Assembly: GCF_014837155.1 (NCBI RefSeq)
Contig: NZ_JACYHA010000012.1
Span: 62,001 to 126,000 of the forward strand
Origin: Litchfieldia stipae
GTDB lineage: Bacteria; Bacillota; Bacilli; Bacillales; Bacillaceae_L
Direction: 5' to 3'
Length of the DNA: 64,000 nt
The notes beneath the pieces were generated by a model. It was not told where the DNA came from. It did not search any database and saw only the letters and a list, made by a program, of their open reading frames with translations. This document shows positions 29,883 to 39,558 of this stretch, in pieces. A program made the position numbers and the translations under genes. How positions within the stretch are numbered: the first letter of the stretch is position 1; each line of letters starts with the position of its first letter.

Positions 29883-30759
29883 TGCTTGTGGAAAGAACGA
29901 AGCAACACCTGAAGGCAATAGCTCAACACCAAAGGAAGAAACATCAGAATTTGTTACATATGAATCAGAAACAGGACCTGTTGACGTTCCTGCTAATCCA
30001 CAAAGAGTTATCTTACTTTCTGGTTTCACCGGTAATGTCATTAAGCTTGGTGTGAATGTTGTTGGGGTCGATGTTTGGTCAAAAACAAATCCAACCTTTG
30101 CGGAAGAATTAAAGGATGTTGAGGAAGTCTCTGATGAAAGCTTGGAAAAAATCATTGAATTAGAGCCTGATTTAATCATTGGCTTATCAAATATTAAGAA
30201 TGTCGATAAACTAAGTGAAATCGCTCCAACTGTTACTTATACTTGGGGAAAATTAGATTATTTAGCTCAACACGTTGAGATTGGTAAACTATTAAATAAG
30301 GAAGCCGAAGCCCAAGCTTGGGTGGATGATTTCAAAACACGCGTCGAAGCCGCTGGTGATGAAATTAGAGCAAAAATTGGTGAAGATGCAACTGTTTCTG
30401 TCATTGAAAGCTATGGAAAAGACCTTTATGTTTTCGGTGATAACTTTGCTCGTGGAACAGAAATCCTCTATCAAGGGCTGAAATTAAAAATGCCTGAAAA
30501 GGTAAAAGAAGTAGCAGCTGAATCTGGTTATTATGCCCTGTCTGCCGAAGTACTGCCAGAGTATGCGGGAGATTATATCCTACTAAGCAAATACTCTGAT
30601 GCTGATACTGCTTACCAAGAAACTGACACGTATAAGAACATCCCAGCTGTTAAAAATAACCAAGTCTTTGAAATGGAAGGACAAGGGGCATCCTTCAGTG
30701 ATCCTGTCACTTTAGAAAAACACTTTGAATTTATTACGAAATCATTTCTAGGAAATTAA
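29833..30759 (+). CDS. Iron-siderophore ABC transporter, substrate-binding lipoprotein
   Basis: A 308-residue FhuD/FecB-type binding protein. The lipoprotein signal has its Cys at position 19 (LISACG). The mature part has two Rossmann-like lobes joined by a long helix; GPVDVPANPQRVI starts lobe one, and LEPDLIIGLSNI and QGASFSDPVT are typical ligand-side segments. The siderophore type cannot be deduced. Its start lies 50 bases inside the ATPase gene, preceded by AAAGGAG. A hairpin after the stop may reduce transcription of the permeases. Confidence 0.92.
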   Translation: MKKLLIPSMLVLTLLISACGKNEATPEGNSSTPKEETSEFVTYESETGPVDVPANPQRVILLSGFTGNVIKLGVNVVGVDVWSKTNPTFAEELKDVEEVSDESLEKIIELEPDLIIGLSNIKNVDKLSEIAPTVTYTWGKLDYLAQHVEIGKLLNKEAEAQAWVDDFKTRVEAAGDEIRAKIGEDATVSVIESYGKDLYVFGDNFARGTEILYQGLKLKMPEKVKEVAAESGYYALSAEVLPEYAGDYILLSKYSDADTAYQETDTYKNIPAVKNNQVFEMEGQGASFSDPVTLEKHFEFITKSFLGN

Positions 30760-30767
30760 GCACAAGG

Positions 30768-30795
30768 AGGAATTCTTTCTTTAGAATTCCTTTTT
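30768..30795 (+). terminator. Intra-operon hairpin/terminator after the binding protein
   Basis: GGAATTCT (30768-30775) pairs with AGAATTCC (30783-30790), followed by TTTTTG. It stands between the binding protein and the permeases, so partial termination or 3' stabilisation would give more binding protein than permease. Confidence 0.7.
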
Positions 30796-30832
30796 GTCTA
30801 TTCTACCTTAGTAAAGGAAAAGATGGAGACTT

Positions 30833-31846
30833 ATGAAGAAAAAAACCTTAAGTTCTACTTCATTCATCGTTAAATTAATTATTGGATTGATCCTATTTAT
30901 CATCATGTTTGTGGCAGCAATGATTTTTGGAGCAGCAGATATTTCAATCAGAGATGTTTGGCTAGCCCTCACTTCTCCATCGACATCTGGTGATAAAATA
31001 TCAATTATCCGAGAAATTCGCTTACCACGTGAAATCGCTGCGATAGCCGTTGGAGCAGCCCTTGCTGTTTCAGGTGCAATTATGCAGGGAATGACCAGAA
31101 ATCCACTTGCAGACCCAGGGTTACTTGGCTTATCTGCCGGAGCGAATGCAGCACTAGCCATCACGATTGCACTCATCCCTTCTGCTAATTATTTCATCAC
31201 GATGGTTGCTTGTTTTATTGGCGCTGCAGTTGGTGCAGCTTTGGTTTTTGGCATCAGTGCCATGAAAAAAGGGGGCTTCTCTCCTTTACGTATTGTTCTA
31301 GCTGGGGCAGCCATTTCCTCCTTCCTGTACGCCATTGCTGAAGGAGTAGGACTTTATTTTAAAATTTCAAAGGATGTTTCAATGTGGACTGCTGGAGGAA
31401 TGATTGGGACAACTTGGGGACAGCTCAAGATCATTGTCCCGTTTATTGTCATCGGAATTCTTATCTCCTTTGTTCTCTCTCGTCAGCTTACCATCCTAAG
31501 CTTGAATGAAGAACTAGCTGTTGGTCTAGGACAAAAGATCACTCAAATTAAAATGGGCCTTTTTATGATCATTATCATTTTAGCAGGTGCCTCTGTGGCG
31601 TTAGTTGGAAACATGGCATTTATCGGTCTGATGATTCCACATATTGTCCGAGCTGTTGTAGGAACCGATTACCGATATATCTTACCGATGTCAGCGATTT
31701 TCGGAGCTACTTTTATGCTCTTTGCTGATACACTAGGTCGTACGCTTCACCCACCTTACGAAACACCTGTTGTCGCCATTGTCGCCATGATTGGTTTACC
31801 ATTCTTCCTGGTGATTGTCCGTAAAGGAGGTAGAGCATTCACATGA
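30833..31846 (+). CDS. FecCD-family iron-siderophore permease, subunit 1
   Basis: A 337-residue membrane subunit with about nine to ten helices. The FecCD signatures are present: REIRLPREIAAIAVGAALAV, then GAIMQGMTRNPLADPGLLG and NMAFIGLMIPHIVRAVVG. It pairs with the next permease to form the channel. Its stop overlaps the next start (ATGA). GGAG precedes the ATG. Confidence 0.93.
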   Translation: MKKKTLSSTSFIVKLIIGLILFIIMFVAAMIFGAADISIRDVWLALTSPSTSGDKISIIREIRLPREIAAIAVGAALAVSGAIMQGMTRNPLADPGLLGLSAGANAALAITIALIPSANYFITMVACFIGAAVGAALVFGISAMKKGGFSPLRIVLAGAAISSFLYAIAEGVGLYFKISKDVSMWTAGGMIGTTWGQLKIIVPFIVIGILISFVLSRQLTILSLNEELAVGLGQKITQIKMGLFMIIIILAGASVALVGNMAFIGLMIPHIVRAVVGTDYRYILPMSAIFGATFMLFADTLGRTLHPPYETPVVAIVAMIGLPFFLVIVRKGGRAFT

Positions 31847-32850
31847 TCCATCCAGCATTGATGAAGAAGCAGCGACTGATCATCGCATTAGCTCTTCTAC
31901 TTATTCTAGCTACAATCGTAGTGGGCATGGGGTTGGGGTATTCATCCCTCTCTTATAACAGATTGCTCCCTACACTTTTCGGGCAAGGGACATTTAAAGA
32001 GGAGTTTGTGCTATTTTCCGTTCGTTTACCACGAATTATTATCACCCTGTTAGCTGGTATGGCACTTGCCTTATCTGGTGCTATACTACAAGGAATCACA
32101 AGAAATGATTTAGCTGATCCAGGGATTATTGGGATTAATTCAGGTGCAGGTGTTGCCATCGCTGTTTTCTTTTTGTTCTTTCCAATTGAGGTAGGATCAT
32201 TTGTTTATATGATTCCCGTTGTTGCCTTCCTTGGAGCAATATTGACGGCTGTTTTGATTTATTTATTGGCTTACAACAGGCAATCAGGTTTGCAACCCGT
32301 TAGTCTAGTGCTGATTGGGGTTGGATTTTCCATGGCTCTGTCTGGCACAATGATTGTTCTGATCTCATCAGCCGAGCGAACGAAGGTTGATTTCATCGCT
32401 AAATGGTTGGCTGGGAATATATGGGGTACCGATTGGCCTTTCATTTGGGCTCTTCTCCCATGGTTATTGATCCTAATTCCATTTACATTATACAAAGCCA
32501 ATCGCTTAAATCTCTTAGCAATGAGCGAGCCTGTTGCAATTGGTGTAGGCATTTCCATTGAGAAGGAACGGATCGTCTTATTATTATCCGCTGTTGCACT
32601 AGCTGCCTCTGCTGTTTCAGTGACTGGTGGAATTAGCTTTATCGGACTTATGGCACCTCATATTGCCAAAGCATTGGTTGGACCAAGAAATCAACTGTTC
32701 CTGCCTATCGCCATTTTACTCGGTGGCTGGCTACTCTTATTTGCTGACACAATCGGACGCAATATCATCGAACCAAGCGGCGTACCTGCAGGAATTATGG
32801 TCTCCATCATTGGAGCACCTTACTTTATATATCTGTTATTGAAAAAATAG
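31843..32850 (+). CDS. FecCD-family iron-siderophore permease, subunit 2
   Basis: A 335-residue FecCD permease: VRLPRIIITLLAGMALALSG, GAILQGITRNDLADPGIIG and GGISFIGLMAPHIAKALVG are the standard segments. Four-base overlap with the first permease means coupled translation. Last gene of the operon, closed by a hairpin terminator. Confidence 0.93.
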   Translation: MIHPALMKKQRLIIALALLLILATIVVGMGLGYSSLSYNRLLPTLFGQGTFKEEFVLFSVRLPRIIITLLAGMALALSGAILQGITRNDLADPGIIGINSGAGVAIAVFFLFFPIEVGSFVYMIPVVAFLGAILTAVLIYLLAYNRQSGLQPVSLVLIGVGFSMALSGTMIVLISSAERTKVDFIAKWLAGNIWGTDWPFIWALLPWLLILIPFTLYKANRLNLLAMSEPVAIGVGISIEKERIVLLLSAVALAASAVSVTGGISFIGLMAPHIAKALVGPRNQLFLPIAILLGGWLLLFADTIGRNIIEPSGVPAGIMVSIIGAPYFIYLLLKK

Positions 32851-32857
32851 AGTTCAG

Positions 32858-32890
32858 AACATCCCTTGACTACAATTAGGGGATGTTTTT
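32858..32890 (+). terminator. Terminator of the iron ABC operon
   Basis: AACATCCC (32858-32865) and GGGATGTT (32880-32887) pair, followed by a T run. Confidence 0.8.
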
Positions 32891-32966
32891 CTAATTGATA
32901 AAGTTGTTTCAAAATTATAAATTCATTGTTATAATAACGATTAAATAAGATAAGGGGTATGTGAGT

Positions 32967-34034
32967 ATGAAAAAAGGAAGTCTTAACGAAGCTAAAATTG
33001 AAAACGCTTTCCGCAATAAGAACTCAACTACTAATCATAGCTTAGCGGTTGCAGAGCATCTTGTCGTTGATGGCAAACGACAACATGGACGATTTAACGT
33101 ACGCCCTCAAGATGTCGATCCTCTAGATGAGACATCTGCCATTCCAAGAGCTTTGCGGCGTCTAAGACTTAAGGAATGGGTTGGATTCACCCTGCTTCAT
33201 CCTGAGATTTCGTCTTCGATGATTCTCCAGGAAGCGCATTATTTGGCAAGCTCAGAAATCTATGTGCGCGATAAACACGGAATGGTCGAGCATAGTCGCA
33301 ATGTCCGTGGTGGTTCCCTTAAATTGCCACATAGGCTGTTCCCTAGTACACCAGTGATTGATACAAAGGGCTACAGAATCTTATACAATTGGGCTGATAA
33401 ACCAGAGGGAACTCATCGAATTCAGGTGTCTGTTGAAGCCACCACAGATAAACCAGCCATTGTGATGGATCTTGAGCTTTACGGAGACAAGTCTTCAGCG
33501 ATTCTTTCGGTAAGCTCGCCGCTTCCTGGAGGTTCTATGTATACACACAAGGTCGCTTATCCAGCTTCGGGTACAGTGACTGTCGGTGATCGTACATACA
33601 AGTTTGATCCATCTCGTGACATCGCTATTCTCGATGAACACAGAACCGTCCTTCCTTACAGAACAACCTGGCTTTGGGGCACATTTGCCACAATTACAGA
33701 TGAAGGAGTGATTGGTGCAAACTTCGCCCAACGACCGATTGTTCCAGGCACAGAAGAAGAATCTTGCTTGTGGACACCAGGTGCGTGCGAGCCTTTAGGA
33801 GATATCCTATTCAATCAGTCATCTGACAACCCGCTGGCCCCATGGCATATTTACTCAGCGGATGGACGACTAGACGTCACCTTCACACCAGAAGATCGTA
33901 AGGATGTCAAACACCAGCTTGTTGTTGCCTCTATTGACTACTGGCAAATGGTAGGGACCTATACAGGAACAATCGCTGGTCATAAAGTAACCGGTGTACG
34001 AGGTGTCTGTGAATCAATGAAAGCTCGTCTCTAA
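32967..34034 (+). CDS. DUF2804 family protein
   Basis: A 355-residue soluble protein without signal peptide. The wording (RRLRLKEWVGFTLLHPEI near residue 65, TYKFDPSRDIAILDEHRTVLPYRTTWLWG near 210, YWQMVGTYTGT near the end) is that of DUF2804, a beta-sandwich family related to AttH/hydroxyneurosporene-dehydratase-like folds with no proven activity. GTG 32961 is in frame but only 3 bases from GGGG, so ATG 32967 is preferred. A TATAAT at 32930-32935 may be its -10. Monocistronic with its own terminator. Confidence 0.83.
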   Translation: MKKGSLNEAKIENAFRNKNSTTNHSLAVAEHLVVDGKRQHGRFNVRPQDVDPLDETSAIPRALRRLRLKEWVGFTLLHPEISSSMILQEAHYLASSEIYVRDKHGMVEHSRNVRGGSLKLPHRLFPSTPVIDTKGYRILYNWADKPEGTHRIQVSVEATTDKPAIVMDLELYGDKSSAILSVSSPLPGGSMYTHKVAYPASGTVTVGDRTYKFDPSRDIAILDEHRTVLPYRTTWLWGTFATITDEGVIGANFAQRPIVPGTEEESCLWTPGACEPLGDILFNQSSDNPLAPWHIYSADGRLDVTFTPEDRKDVKHQLVVASIDYWQMVGTYTGTIAGHKVTGVRGVCESMKARL

Positions 34035-34051
34035 CTAATCGACTGAAGGAG

Positions 34052-34090
34052 CAGCACCTCACTTCTAAATCTGTGAGAGTGCTGTTTTTT
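34052..34090 (+). terminator. Terminator of the DUF2804 gene
   Basis: CAGCACCTCAC (34052-34062) pairs with GTGAGAGTGCTG (34073-34084) with a small internal loop, followed by T6. Confidence 0.8.
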
Positions 34091-34167
34091 CCACATACAA
34101 ATGCATCTCATATCTTTTTTTGTTAAAATTTATCTATACAGGTTTGTTTTATGCAGAGGAGATGTAA

Positions 34168-35289
34168 GTGTTGTATACAAGAATGAATGATCCCTTTATT
34201 TATTTTTTTATGGAACCAAATGTGATTTTTGTATATGAGATTTTATCTCTTGACTATTTAACCATCACTGATTTGGAAGGTGGACATGGTTGGGCCACCT
34301 ATGAGGTCAACCAGTCTAGCGACTTTGACTCCTTTAACCATGAGAATTCAGAGCCTCTTAGCGGATATGGATATTTTATCAATCAAGATGATCTACACCT
34401 GATGACGATAGAAATTAACAAGTACATCAAGAAAAAGAAAGTTAATTCTCAACAAATAGATCCTCAACCTATGCCCGTTCATCTAGTTACTTCAGAATCT
34501 GCTGCTGGTGCACTTAGAGTAGGACTCGACCGCCCCAAGCATGTGATTGGTTTTCAAGATAGCTTTGCCATCGGTCCGTTATGGAAGCTAGATGAAACAA
34601 TTGGACAATCTCACCGAAATGAATGGTTCTATGATCATATCAACCTAGAACAACCGAATGATTATGAATTTCAGAACCAATTTTCCAAATCACTTCTTGA
34701 GATTGATGATATAAGAGAGCAGGATCCTATTTATATTTGGACTGGGAATAATGTTGAAGAGCAAATCGGCATAAGATTTATTTTATATTTATTGAGAAAT
34801 AAAACGAATGACTGCTACATCATTAACTCAACAGACTCTTATATCTCAAACATAAAGCCAATGCCCATTAATGGACATATTTACTATACAAGTCAAATTA
34901 AACCGAATGACCTAAACTTTTTGTTTAAGCAAAATCAGAAAATCAATCCACTCTCTCAACAAGATAAAGAAAAGTATGTAGACGAATGGGAAAACCTTTC
35001 TCAATCAACATTAGTATTACGTATTTTGTCTCAAGGTGAGATTATGAATGTCTCAGAAGATTACTACGATGATCAGATTCTAGAACTGATAAAAGGACTC
35101 AAAGCCAATCAAGATTCTAATCATTTTGTGAAAACTGGAGCAGTTATTGCTGAGTTTTTAAATATATCAAAAATGCCAGTGAACCCCTTTTATTTAGAAT
35201 ATAGAATACGTGATATGGTCTATAATGGAAGATTAGAATTAAAAGGAGTGCCCAGATCTATGAGGCATTATAGTGTTAGATTAAAATAA
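34168..35289 (+). CDS. DUF1835/DUF3658 domain protein
   Basis: A 373-residue protein. Residues 1-100 are not assigned. Residues 103-230 match DUF1835 (VHLVTSESAAGALRVGLDRP, then VIGFQDSFAIGPLWKLDE and IYIWTGNNVEEQIGIRFIL). The C-terminal 110 residues resemble DUF3658, which usually accompanies it (ILELIKGL, VIAEFL, YLEYRIRDMVYNGRLELKG). No activity is established for the family. GTG 34168 follows GAGGAG by 6 bases; TTG 34171 is an alternative. Monocistronic. Confidence 0.8.
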   Translation: MLYTRMNDPFIYFFMEPNVIFVYEILSLDYLTITDLEGGHGWATYEVNQSSDFDSFNHENSEPLSGYGYFINQDDLHLMTIEINKYIKKKKVNSQQIDPQPMPVHLVTSESAAGALRVGLDRPKHVIGFQDSFAIGPLWKLDETIGQSHRNEWFYDHINLEQPNDYEFQNQFSKSLLEIDDIREQDPIYIWTGNNVEEQIGIRFILYLLRNKTNDCYIINSTDSYISNIKPMPINGHIYYTSQIKPNDLNFLFKQNQKINPLSQQDKEKYVDEWENLSQSTLVLRILSQGEIMNVSEDYYDDQILELIKGLKANQDSNHFVKTGAVIAEFLNISKMPVNPFYLEYRIRDMVYNGRLELKGVPRSMRHYSVRLK

Positions 35290-35302
35290 TCTTAATCTAC
35301 AT

Positions 35303-35334
35303 AAAAACCCTCGAACCTAGTTCAAGGGTTTTGC
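35303..35334. terminator. Bidirectional terminator between convergent genes
   Basis: AAAACCCTCGAAC (35304-35316) and GTTCAAGGGTTTT (35320-35332) pair with one mismatch. A minus-strand T run (TTTTTAT) and plus-strand TTTT serve both sides. Confidence 0.85.
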
Positions 35335-35338
35335 CGTA

Positions 35339-37111
35339 TTAGCTATGATTTGCAAGTGGAACAGAAAAATAAAACGTACTTCCTTGACTTGGGGTACTTT
35401 CAAACCAAAAGTCTCCCCCATTAAGCTTTACAAAGTCTCGACAAAGTGAAAGTCCTATTCCTACTCCTCTCTCACCCGCTGTACCAGTGGAAGAAATCGG
35501 GTAAGTATGCTCCTGTAATAGGACCTTTGCTTGCTCCGGGTGAATCCCTTTCCCTGTGTCTTGGATGGAGACAATGACTTTACTGCCTTCTTCTTTTGCA
35601 TTGATAAAAATACGCCCATCCATATCTGTAAATTTAAGTGCATTAGTAAGTAAATTTCGAATGATTAACTCAAGCATTTCTCTGTCTGCATAAACTGCCG
35701 TGTCTTGGTTAATTGTAGATATGACATGAATTCGTTTGAGTTCTATTTTAGGTTGTTGCAGATGAATGGATCTCTCAATCGTTCGAGACAAATTCCAGAC
35801 AACAGGGTTAATGACCATTCCCCCTTTTTGACTCCTGAACCAATCAAGCAAATTTTCAACGAGTGAAAACGTATTTTGAATTTGTTTATCCATCTCATGA
35901 ACGACTTCATCATGTTTTTCATCCAACTGATTTAAATCTTCCTTCAGTATTTCCATTAAACTAATAAGAATCGAGAGCGGATCACGAATATCGTGAGCAA
36001 TCACGGTAAACATTTTATCCTTGAATGCGTTGAGTTCCTTTAATTGTTCCGAATGACTCAGAATCCTTTGCTCAGCCAACGTTGCCTCCGTCACATCGTT
36101 TAACATCAGCATTTTCCCTATTGTGTATTCTCTTTTATCAAGAACTACAGAGGAATAAACTTGAAAGAAACGAGCGTCAGAACCATCATCAAACTTAATT
36201 TTCCTTTGTACTGAATCCTTTTCAATCAACATCCCTACAAGCTGCGGATAGTTAGAAAATAGACGGATGGCGGATTTTCCAATCACTTTTTTACCTTGTA
36301 GCTCGTCAAAGACGTCAAGGGCTGCTTGATTAAAGCTAGTAATTAAATAATCTTGATCAACCACAATAACGGCTTCCTTCATCGATTCAAACACCTTTTG
36401 CAATGCGTTTGGAACCAGCTTCATCATATTAAATTGGTAAATTCCCCACATATAGAAAATTCCCGAAAACAGAAAACCGATTGGAGCTATATCAATTTTG
36501 GGTGAAAAAATCCCGCTTAAATAGATGAGTGTAACCCCATATGGACCAGCTGAACCAACCAGTAGCCAAACAACCTGCTTCTTAATTTGAACACTCACAA
36601 CTGACCGGTACATTCGAATAAGCATTCCAATTCCGAGAAAAACGAGCAAGTAATTATACACCGTATGGAGGATGTAAAAAGGACCTGGAGTCGTTTCTAG
36701 CAAAGGAAACCCTGCATCCTCGTGAATCTCCATCGTTTGATAAAATAAATGATGCCAATCATTTGTATAATGACTAATAAAAGTAAGGACAGGTACAATC
36801 ATCATGACGAGAAAAAGCCATTTACGAACAAAGATTTTATGATTGGTGAATAGCGCAATGGTAATAAACCACAGGAGTGTTCCGAACGCTATCCCAATGT
36901 ACTCGATCTTTAACCAGAATTTGATTTGCTCCATGCTTGTACTCATAATCTCAAAAGCATAACCAAACGTATATAAAGTACATGCACACATACCAAAGAA
37001 AAAGCTGAAAGCGACCGGATTTTCTCTTCTTTTCCACGCTAGAATGGCAATGTACCCTAGACTACTACTAATGGCAATTAATATGACAAATAAATAATAA
37101 TTATAGCTCAC
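35339..37111 (-). CDS. Sensor histidine kinase with 7TM N-terminus and PAS domain, orphan
   Basis: A 590-residue kinase. Seven membrane helices fill residues 1-225 (the His-kinase 7TM input region). A PAS domain (about 235-345) follows, then HisKA with VIAHDIRDPLSILISLMEIL and phospho-acceptor His373. HATPase_c has NLLTNALKFTDMDG, DTGKGI and GVGIGLSLCRDF. It starts with GTG 37111. No response regulator lies nearby. The signal is unknown; the 7TM unit is thought to sense small ligands or the membrane. Confidence 0.9.
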   Translation of the reverse strand: MSYNYYLFVILIAISSSLGYIAILAWKRRENPVAFSFFFGMCACTLYTFGYAFEIMSTSMEQIKFWLKIEYIGIAFGTLLWFITIALFTNHKIFVRKWLFLVMMIVPVLTFISHYTNDWHHLFYQTMEIHEDAGFPLLETTPGPFYILHTVYNYLLVFLGIGMLIRMYRSVVSVQIKKQVVWLLVGSAGPYGVTLIYLSGIFSPKIDIAPIGFLFSGIFYMWGIYQFNMMKLVPNALQKVFESMKEAVIVVDQDYLITSFNQAALDVFDELQGKKVIGKSAIRLFSNYPQLVGMLIEKDSVQRKIKFDDGSDARFFQVYSSVVLDKREYTIGKMLMLNDVTEATLAEQRILSHSEQLKELNAFKDKMFTVIAHDIRDPLSILISLMEILKEDLNQLDEKHDEVVHEMDKQIQNTFSLVENLLDWFRSQKGGMVINPVVWNLSRTIERSIHLQQPKIELKRIHVISTINQDTAVYADREMLELIIRNLLTNALKFTDMDGRIFINAKEEGSKVIVSIQDTGKGIHPEQAKVLLQEHTYPISSTGTAGERGVGIGLSLCRDFVKLNGGDFWFESTPSQGSTFYFSVPLANHS

Positions 37112-37226
37112 TCACCGACCGCCCCCGAACGATGTCGATTTTTGTTGTTTTACACTATCATACCATTTATTCGGGTAGTGGACATTCAACTTTTTCCTTT
37201 GAGACTGTTGAAAATCTTATATCAAA

Positions 37227-37679
37227 TCAATCCTCTTTATATTTGTCTTTTACCATACTAGAACCAATCCCAGCTCCGACCATTAAAATTAGCGGACCAA
37301 AATTCCAAATAAAAGAACCACCATATAAAGTAAAATCTAATGAAGTAAATTTATTTAGAAGAATCATACCAATTTTTATTATCAACAGAGCAACACCTAT
37401 TAAAAATATAACATCAAAAACAAATTTCAATTTGGGGTGTGCCAATTGCTTACTATCATTAATCACTTTCTCCTTCAATTCCTCATCACTCCTTAACAAT
37501 TCATCTATTGTCACTTCAAACAGATCACTTAATTTAATTATGATTTCAATACTAGGATAATTTTGACCATTTTCCCACTTAGAAACTGACTGTCTACTAA
37601 CAAATAGTTTTTCTGCTAATTCTTCTTGAGACCAGCCCCGATCCTTTCTTTCCTTTTTCAACTTCTCTGCAAAGATCAT
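37227..37679 (-). CDS. XRE-family regulator with C-terminal membrane helices
   Basis: A 150-residue protein. Residues 1-65 form a Cro/CI helix-turn-helix (WSQEELAEKLFVSRQSVSKW). A short linker is followed by two hydrophobic helices (about 82-102 and 115-138), so it is a membrane-tethered DNA-binding protein. Many Firmicute HTH-2TM proteins of this layout respond to membrane or antimicrobial stress. The upstream GTG 37691 lies within the AAGGTGAC ribosome binding site, so ATG 37679 is chosen. A hairpin upstream (37747-37774) may be its operator. Confidence 0.83.
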   Translation of the reverse strand: MIFAEKLKKERKDRGWSQEELAEKLFVSRQSVSKWENGQNYPSIEIIIKLSDLFEVTIDELLRSDEELKEKVINDSKQLAHPKLKFVFDVIFLIGVALLIIKIGMILLNKFTSLDFTLYGGSFIWNFGPLILMVGAGIGSSMVKDKYKED

Positions 37680-37746
37680 GTTATCAGTCACCTTTCATTT
37701 ATCTATACTCCATTATGATAAAGACTACTGTAAAAAGTAAAGATAG

Positions 37747-37774
37747 CTATAGTTGCTTGGGCCGCAACCTATAG
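37747..37774. promoter_or_regulatory. Inverted repeat upstream of the XRE-2TM gene
   Basis: CTATAGTTGC (37747-37756) and GCAACCTATAG (37764-37774) are complementary with one bulge, and flanking GTAAA/TTTAC extend it. It lies about 70 bases upstream of the XRE start, in the divergent region shared with amj. It could be an operator; no T run suggests a terminator. Confidence 0.4.
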
Positions 37775-37923
37775 TTTACCTTAACCAAATCCCTTAATTA
37801 CTAACATTTCACTCTGCCAAAATTTGAATGTTCTTGCTGAGACACATCCTACTCATTCTGATTCACCCTTCAAATATGGTACAATGTGACAAAATAGAAC
37901 GATTTAGAGAGAAGTGTTTCTTG

Positions 37924-38748
37924 ATGGACATTATTACGACCAAGGTGATCTTCATCGCCTTATTTATCCTAATCATTCATAGCATTGAAACGCTAGCCTA
38001 TGCAGTACGATTGTCTGGTGCGAGGGTGAAGATGATTGCCTCTGCCCTCTCATTATTTAATATGATGGTGATTGTTTCGAGAATGGCTAATATGATGCAG
38101 CAGCCATTTACAGGAAGCTTAGTGGATAATGCACCTGAGGAACATGCGCTTATCTTCGTGGAACAGCAATACAGGGTATTAATCGGGGCCTCGACCATTG
38201 GAACAATCATTGGCATTATCTTATTACCAACCTTTACTGCCTTATTTTCAAGAGCCATCATTCACTTGTCAGCGGAACGAGGGTCAATCCCAGCTCTACT
38301 AAAAAAAGGGTTCACCCTGGAATTCATAAAACGCGGAAGAAGGCATCTTCATTTACCTAAGCTTTCTTATATAAGAGAAATCAAATTCAAGGACATCCCG
38401 CTTCAATTGTTCTTCTTTAATATGATTGTTACATCCATCTATACGATTGGGGTATTATCAGCACTCTATGCATCATTAATCGCACCAGATCGGGCTGGGG
38501 CAACAATTATGGCATCTGGACTAATCAATGGGATCGCTACTATCCTATTAGCTCTTTTCATTGATCCCAAAATCTCTGTCATGGCAGATGATGTGGTGAA
38601 TGATCGAGGAAGCTATTCGACGTTGAAAGGCATCTCCGTTATCATGATTTGCTCAAGACTTCTTGGCACCCTACTTGCCCAAATCATTTTCATCCCAGGG
38701 GCACATTATATTGCTTGGATCACGAAGTTTATTGTACATTTTAACTAA
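37924..38748 (+). CDS. amj: Lipid II flippase Amj
   Basis: A 274-residue polytopic membrane protein that matches Amj (YdaH) of B. subtilis, the alternate lipid II flippase that can replace MurJ. Characteristic segments are IIHSIETLAYAVRLSGAR, SLFNMMVIVSRMANMMQQP, GTIIGIILLPTF and a hydrophobic C-terminal half with FFFNMIVTSIYTIGVL. The frame is open upstream to 37828, but family length and start context favour ATG 37924 (TTG 37921 also possible). In B. subtilis amj is induced by envelope stress through SigM; I could not identify a SigM promoter here. Confidence 0.9.
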   Translation: MDIITTKVIFIALFILIIHSIETLAYAVRLSGARVKMIASALSLFNMMVIVSRMANMMQQPFTGSLVDNAPEEHALIFVEQQYRVLIGASTIGTIIGIILLPTFTALFSRAIIHLSAERGSIPALLKKGFTLEFIKRGRRHLHLPKLSYIREIKFKDIPLQLFFFNMIVTSIYTIGVLSALYASLIAPDRAGATIMASGLINGIATILLALFIDPKISVMADDVVNDRGSYSTLKGISVIMICSRLLGTLLAQIIFIPGAHYIAWITKFIVHFN

Positions 38749-38784
38749 AAGAGCATGGAGATTTAGCTTCTCCATGCTCTTTCT
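38748..38784. terminator. Bidirectional terminator between amj and the PHP gene
   Basis: GAGCATGGAGA (38751-38761) pairs with TCTCCATGCTC (38769-38779), flanked by A3-4 and T3. Confidence 0.85.
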
Positions 38785-38790
38785 ATATTC

Positions 38791-39549
38791 TTAGATTTCT
38801 ACTTCAAGCTTTTCTTTTTCAATCGCCTTTAGACGAGTTGCTTCAGACACACGTTCATGTAGGTCTTCAGCTACAGTTACTGTAAATTGGCCCTTTTGTA
38901 AGGTATTCTTCAACTCTGATACATTATGACACTCATTCTCTAATACCGTATACACCGCTCCATATTGCTTAAAGTGATGAGTGTCACTGCCACCAACTAC
39001 AGGTAGGCCCAGACTTGTTGCTAATGATTGGACATCTTGAATATTCTCCGTGATTCCCCGTGTATGCAGATCCTTGCCATTTAAATCAAATGCATCTAAT
39101 CTTGCTAACAACGATGGCTCCAGATCCTTTAACGGCGTACTTGGGCGATATGGATGGGCGCCAATAACAAGCATTTCATAGCAAGAGGTCTTATCCAATA
39201 GCTCTCTAAACGGAATAAATGGATCGATGTACTCATCTAGTTCTTCACGCAAAGAACGTACATCTTTCAACTCACCAATACATAAGATATGACCTACCTC
39301 ATATACATCTACTTCCATTCCCGGGAAGACCTTCAGACCATCGACCATATAATAACCTTTCCCATAAGAATAGTGCGCATCTAATGTATCATAGACCTCA
39401 TGAAAATTCCTCGTATTGAAATGCTCAGTTAAAGCAATCCCCTCTAGGCCACTAGCTAGTGCACTTTGTACCATTTGTTTGAAATAAGATAAGGAAAAAT
39501 CAACCTTTTTAGATAATTTGGCATGTGTATGGAAATCAACTTTCATCAT
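38791..39549 (-). CDS. PHP-domain metal-dependent phosphoesterase
   Basis: A 252-residue hydrolase of the polymerase and histidinol phosphatase superfamily. The metal-ligand motifs are DFHTHAKLS at the N-terminus, ALTEHFN, FPGMEVDV, IGAHPYRP and GGSDTHH near residue 190. Relatives dephosphorylate small molecules or cleave phosphodiesters. It follows the ECF transport genes after 9 bases in the same direction, so it is probably their fourth gene and may process the imported compound or a phosphorylated product of it. Confidence 0.85.
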   Translation of the reverse strand: MMKVDFHTHAKLSKKVDFSLSYFKQMVQSALASGLEGIALTEHFNTRNFHEVYDTLDAHYSYGKGYYMVDGLKVFPGMEVDVYEVGHILCIGELKDVRSLREELDEYIDPFIPFRELLDKTSCYEMLVIGAHPYRPSTPLKDLEPSLLARLDAFDLNGKDLHTRGITENIQDVQSLATSLGLPVVGGSDTHHFKQYGAVYTVLENECHNVSELKNTLQKGQFTVTVAEDLHERVSEATRLKAIEKEKLEVEI

Positions 39550-39558
39550 AGCTCTCCT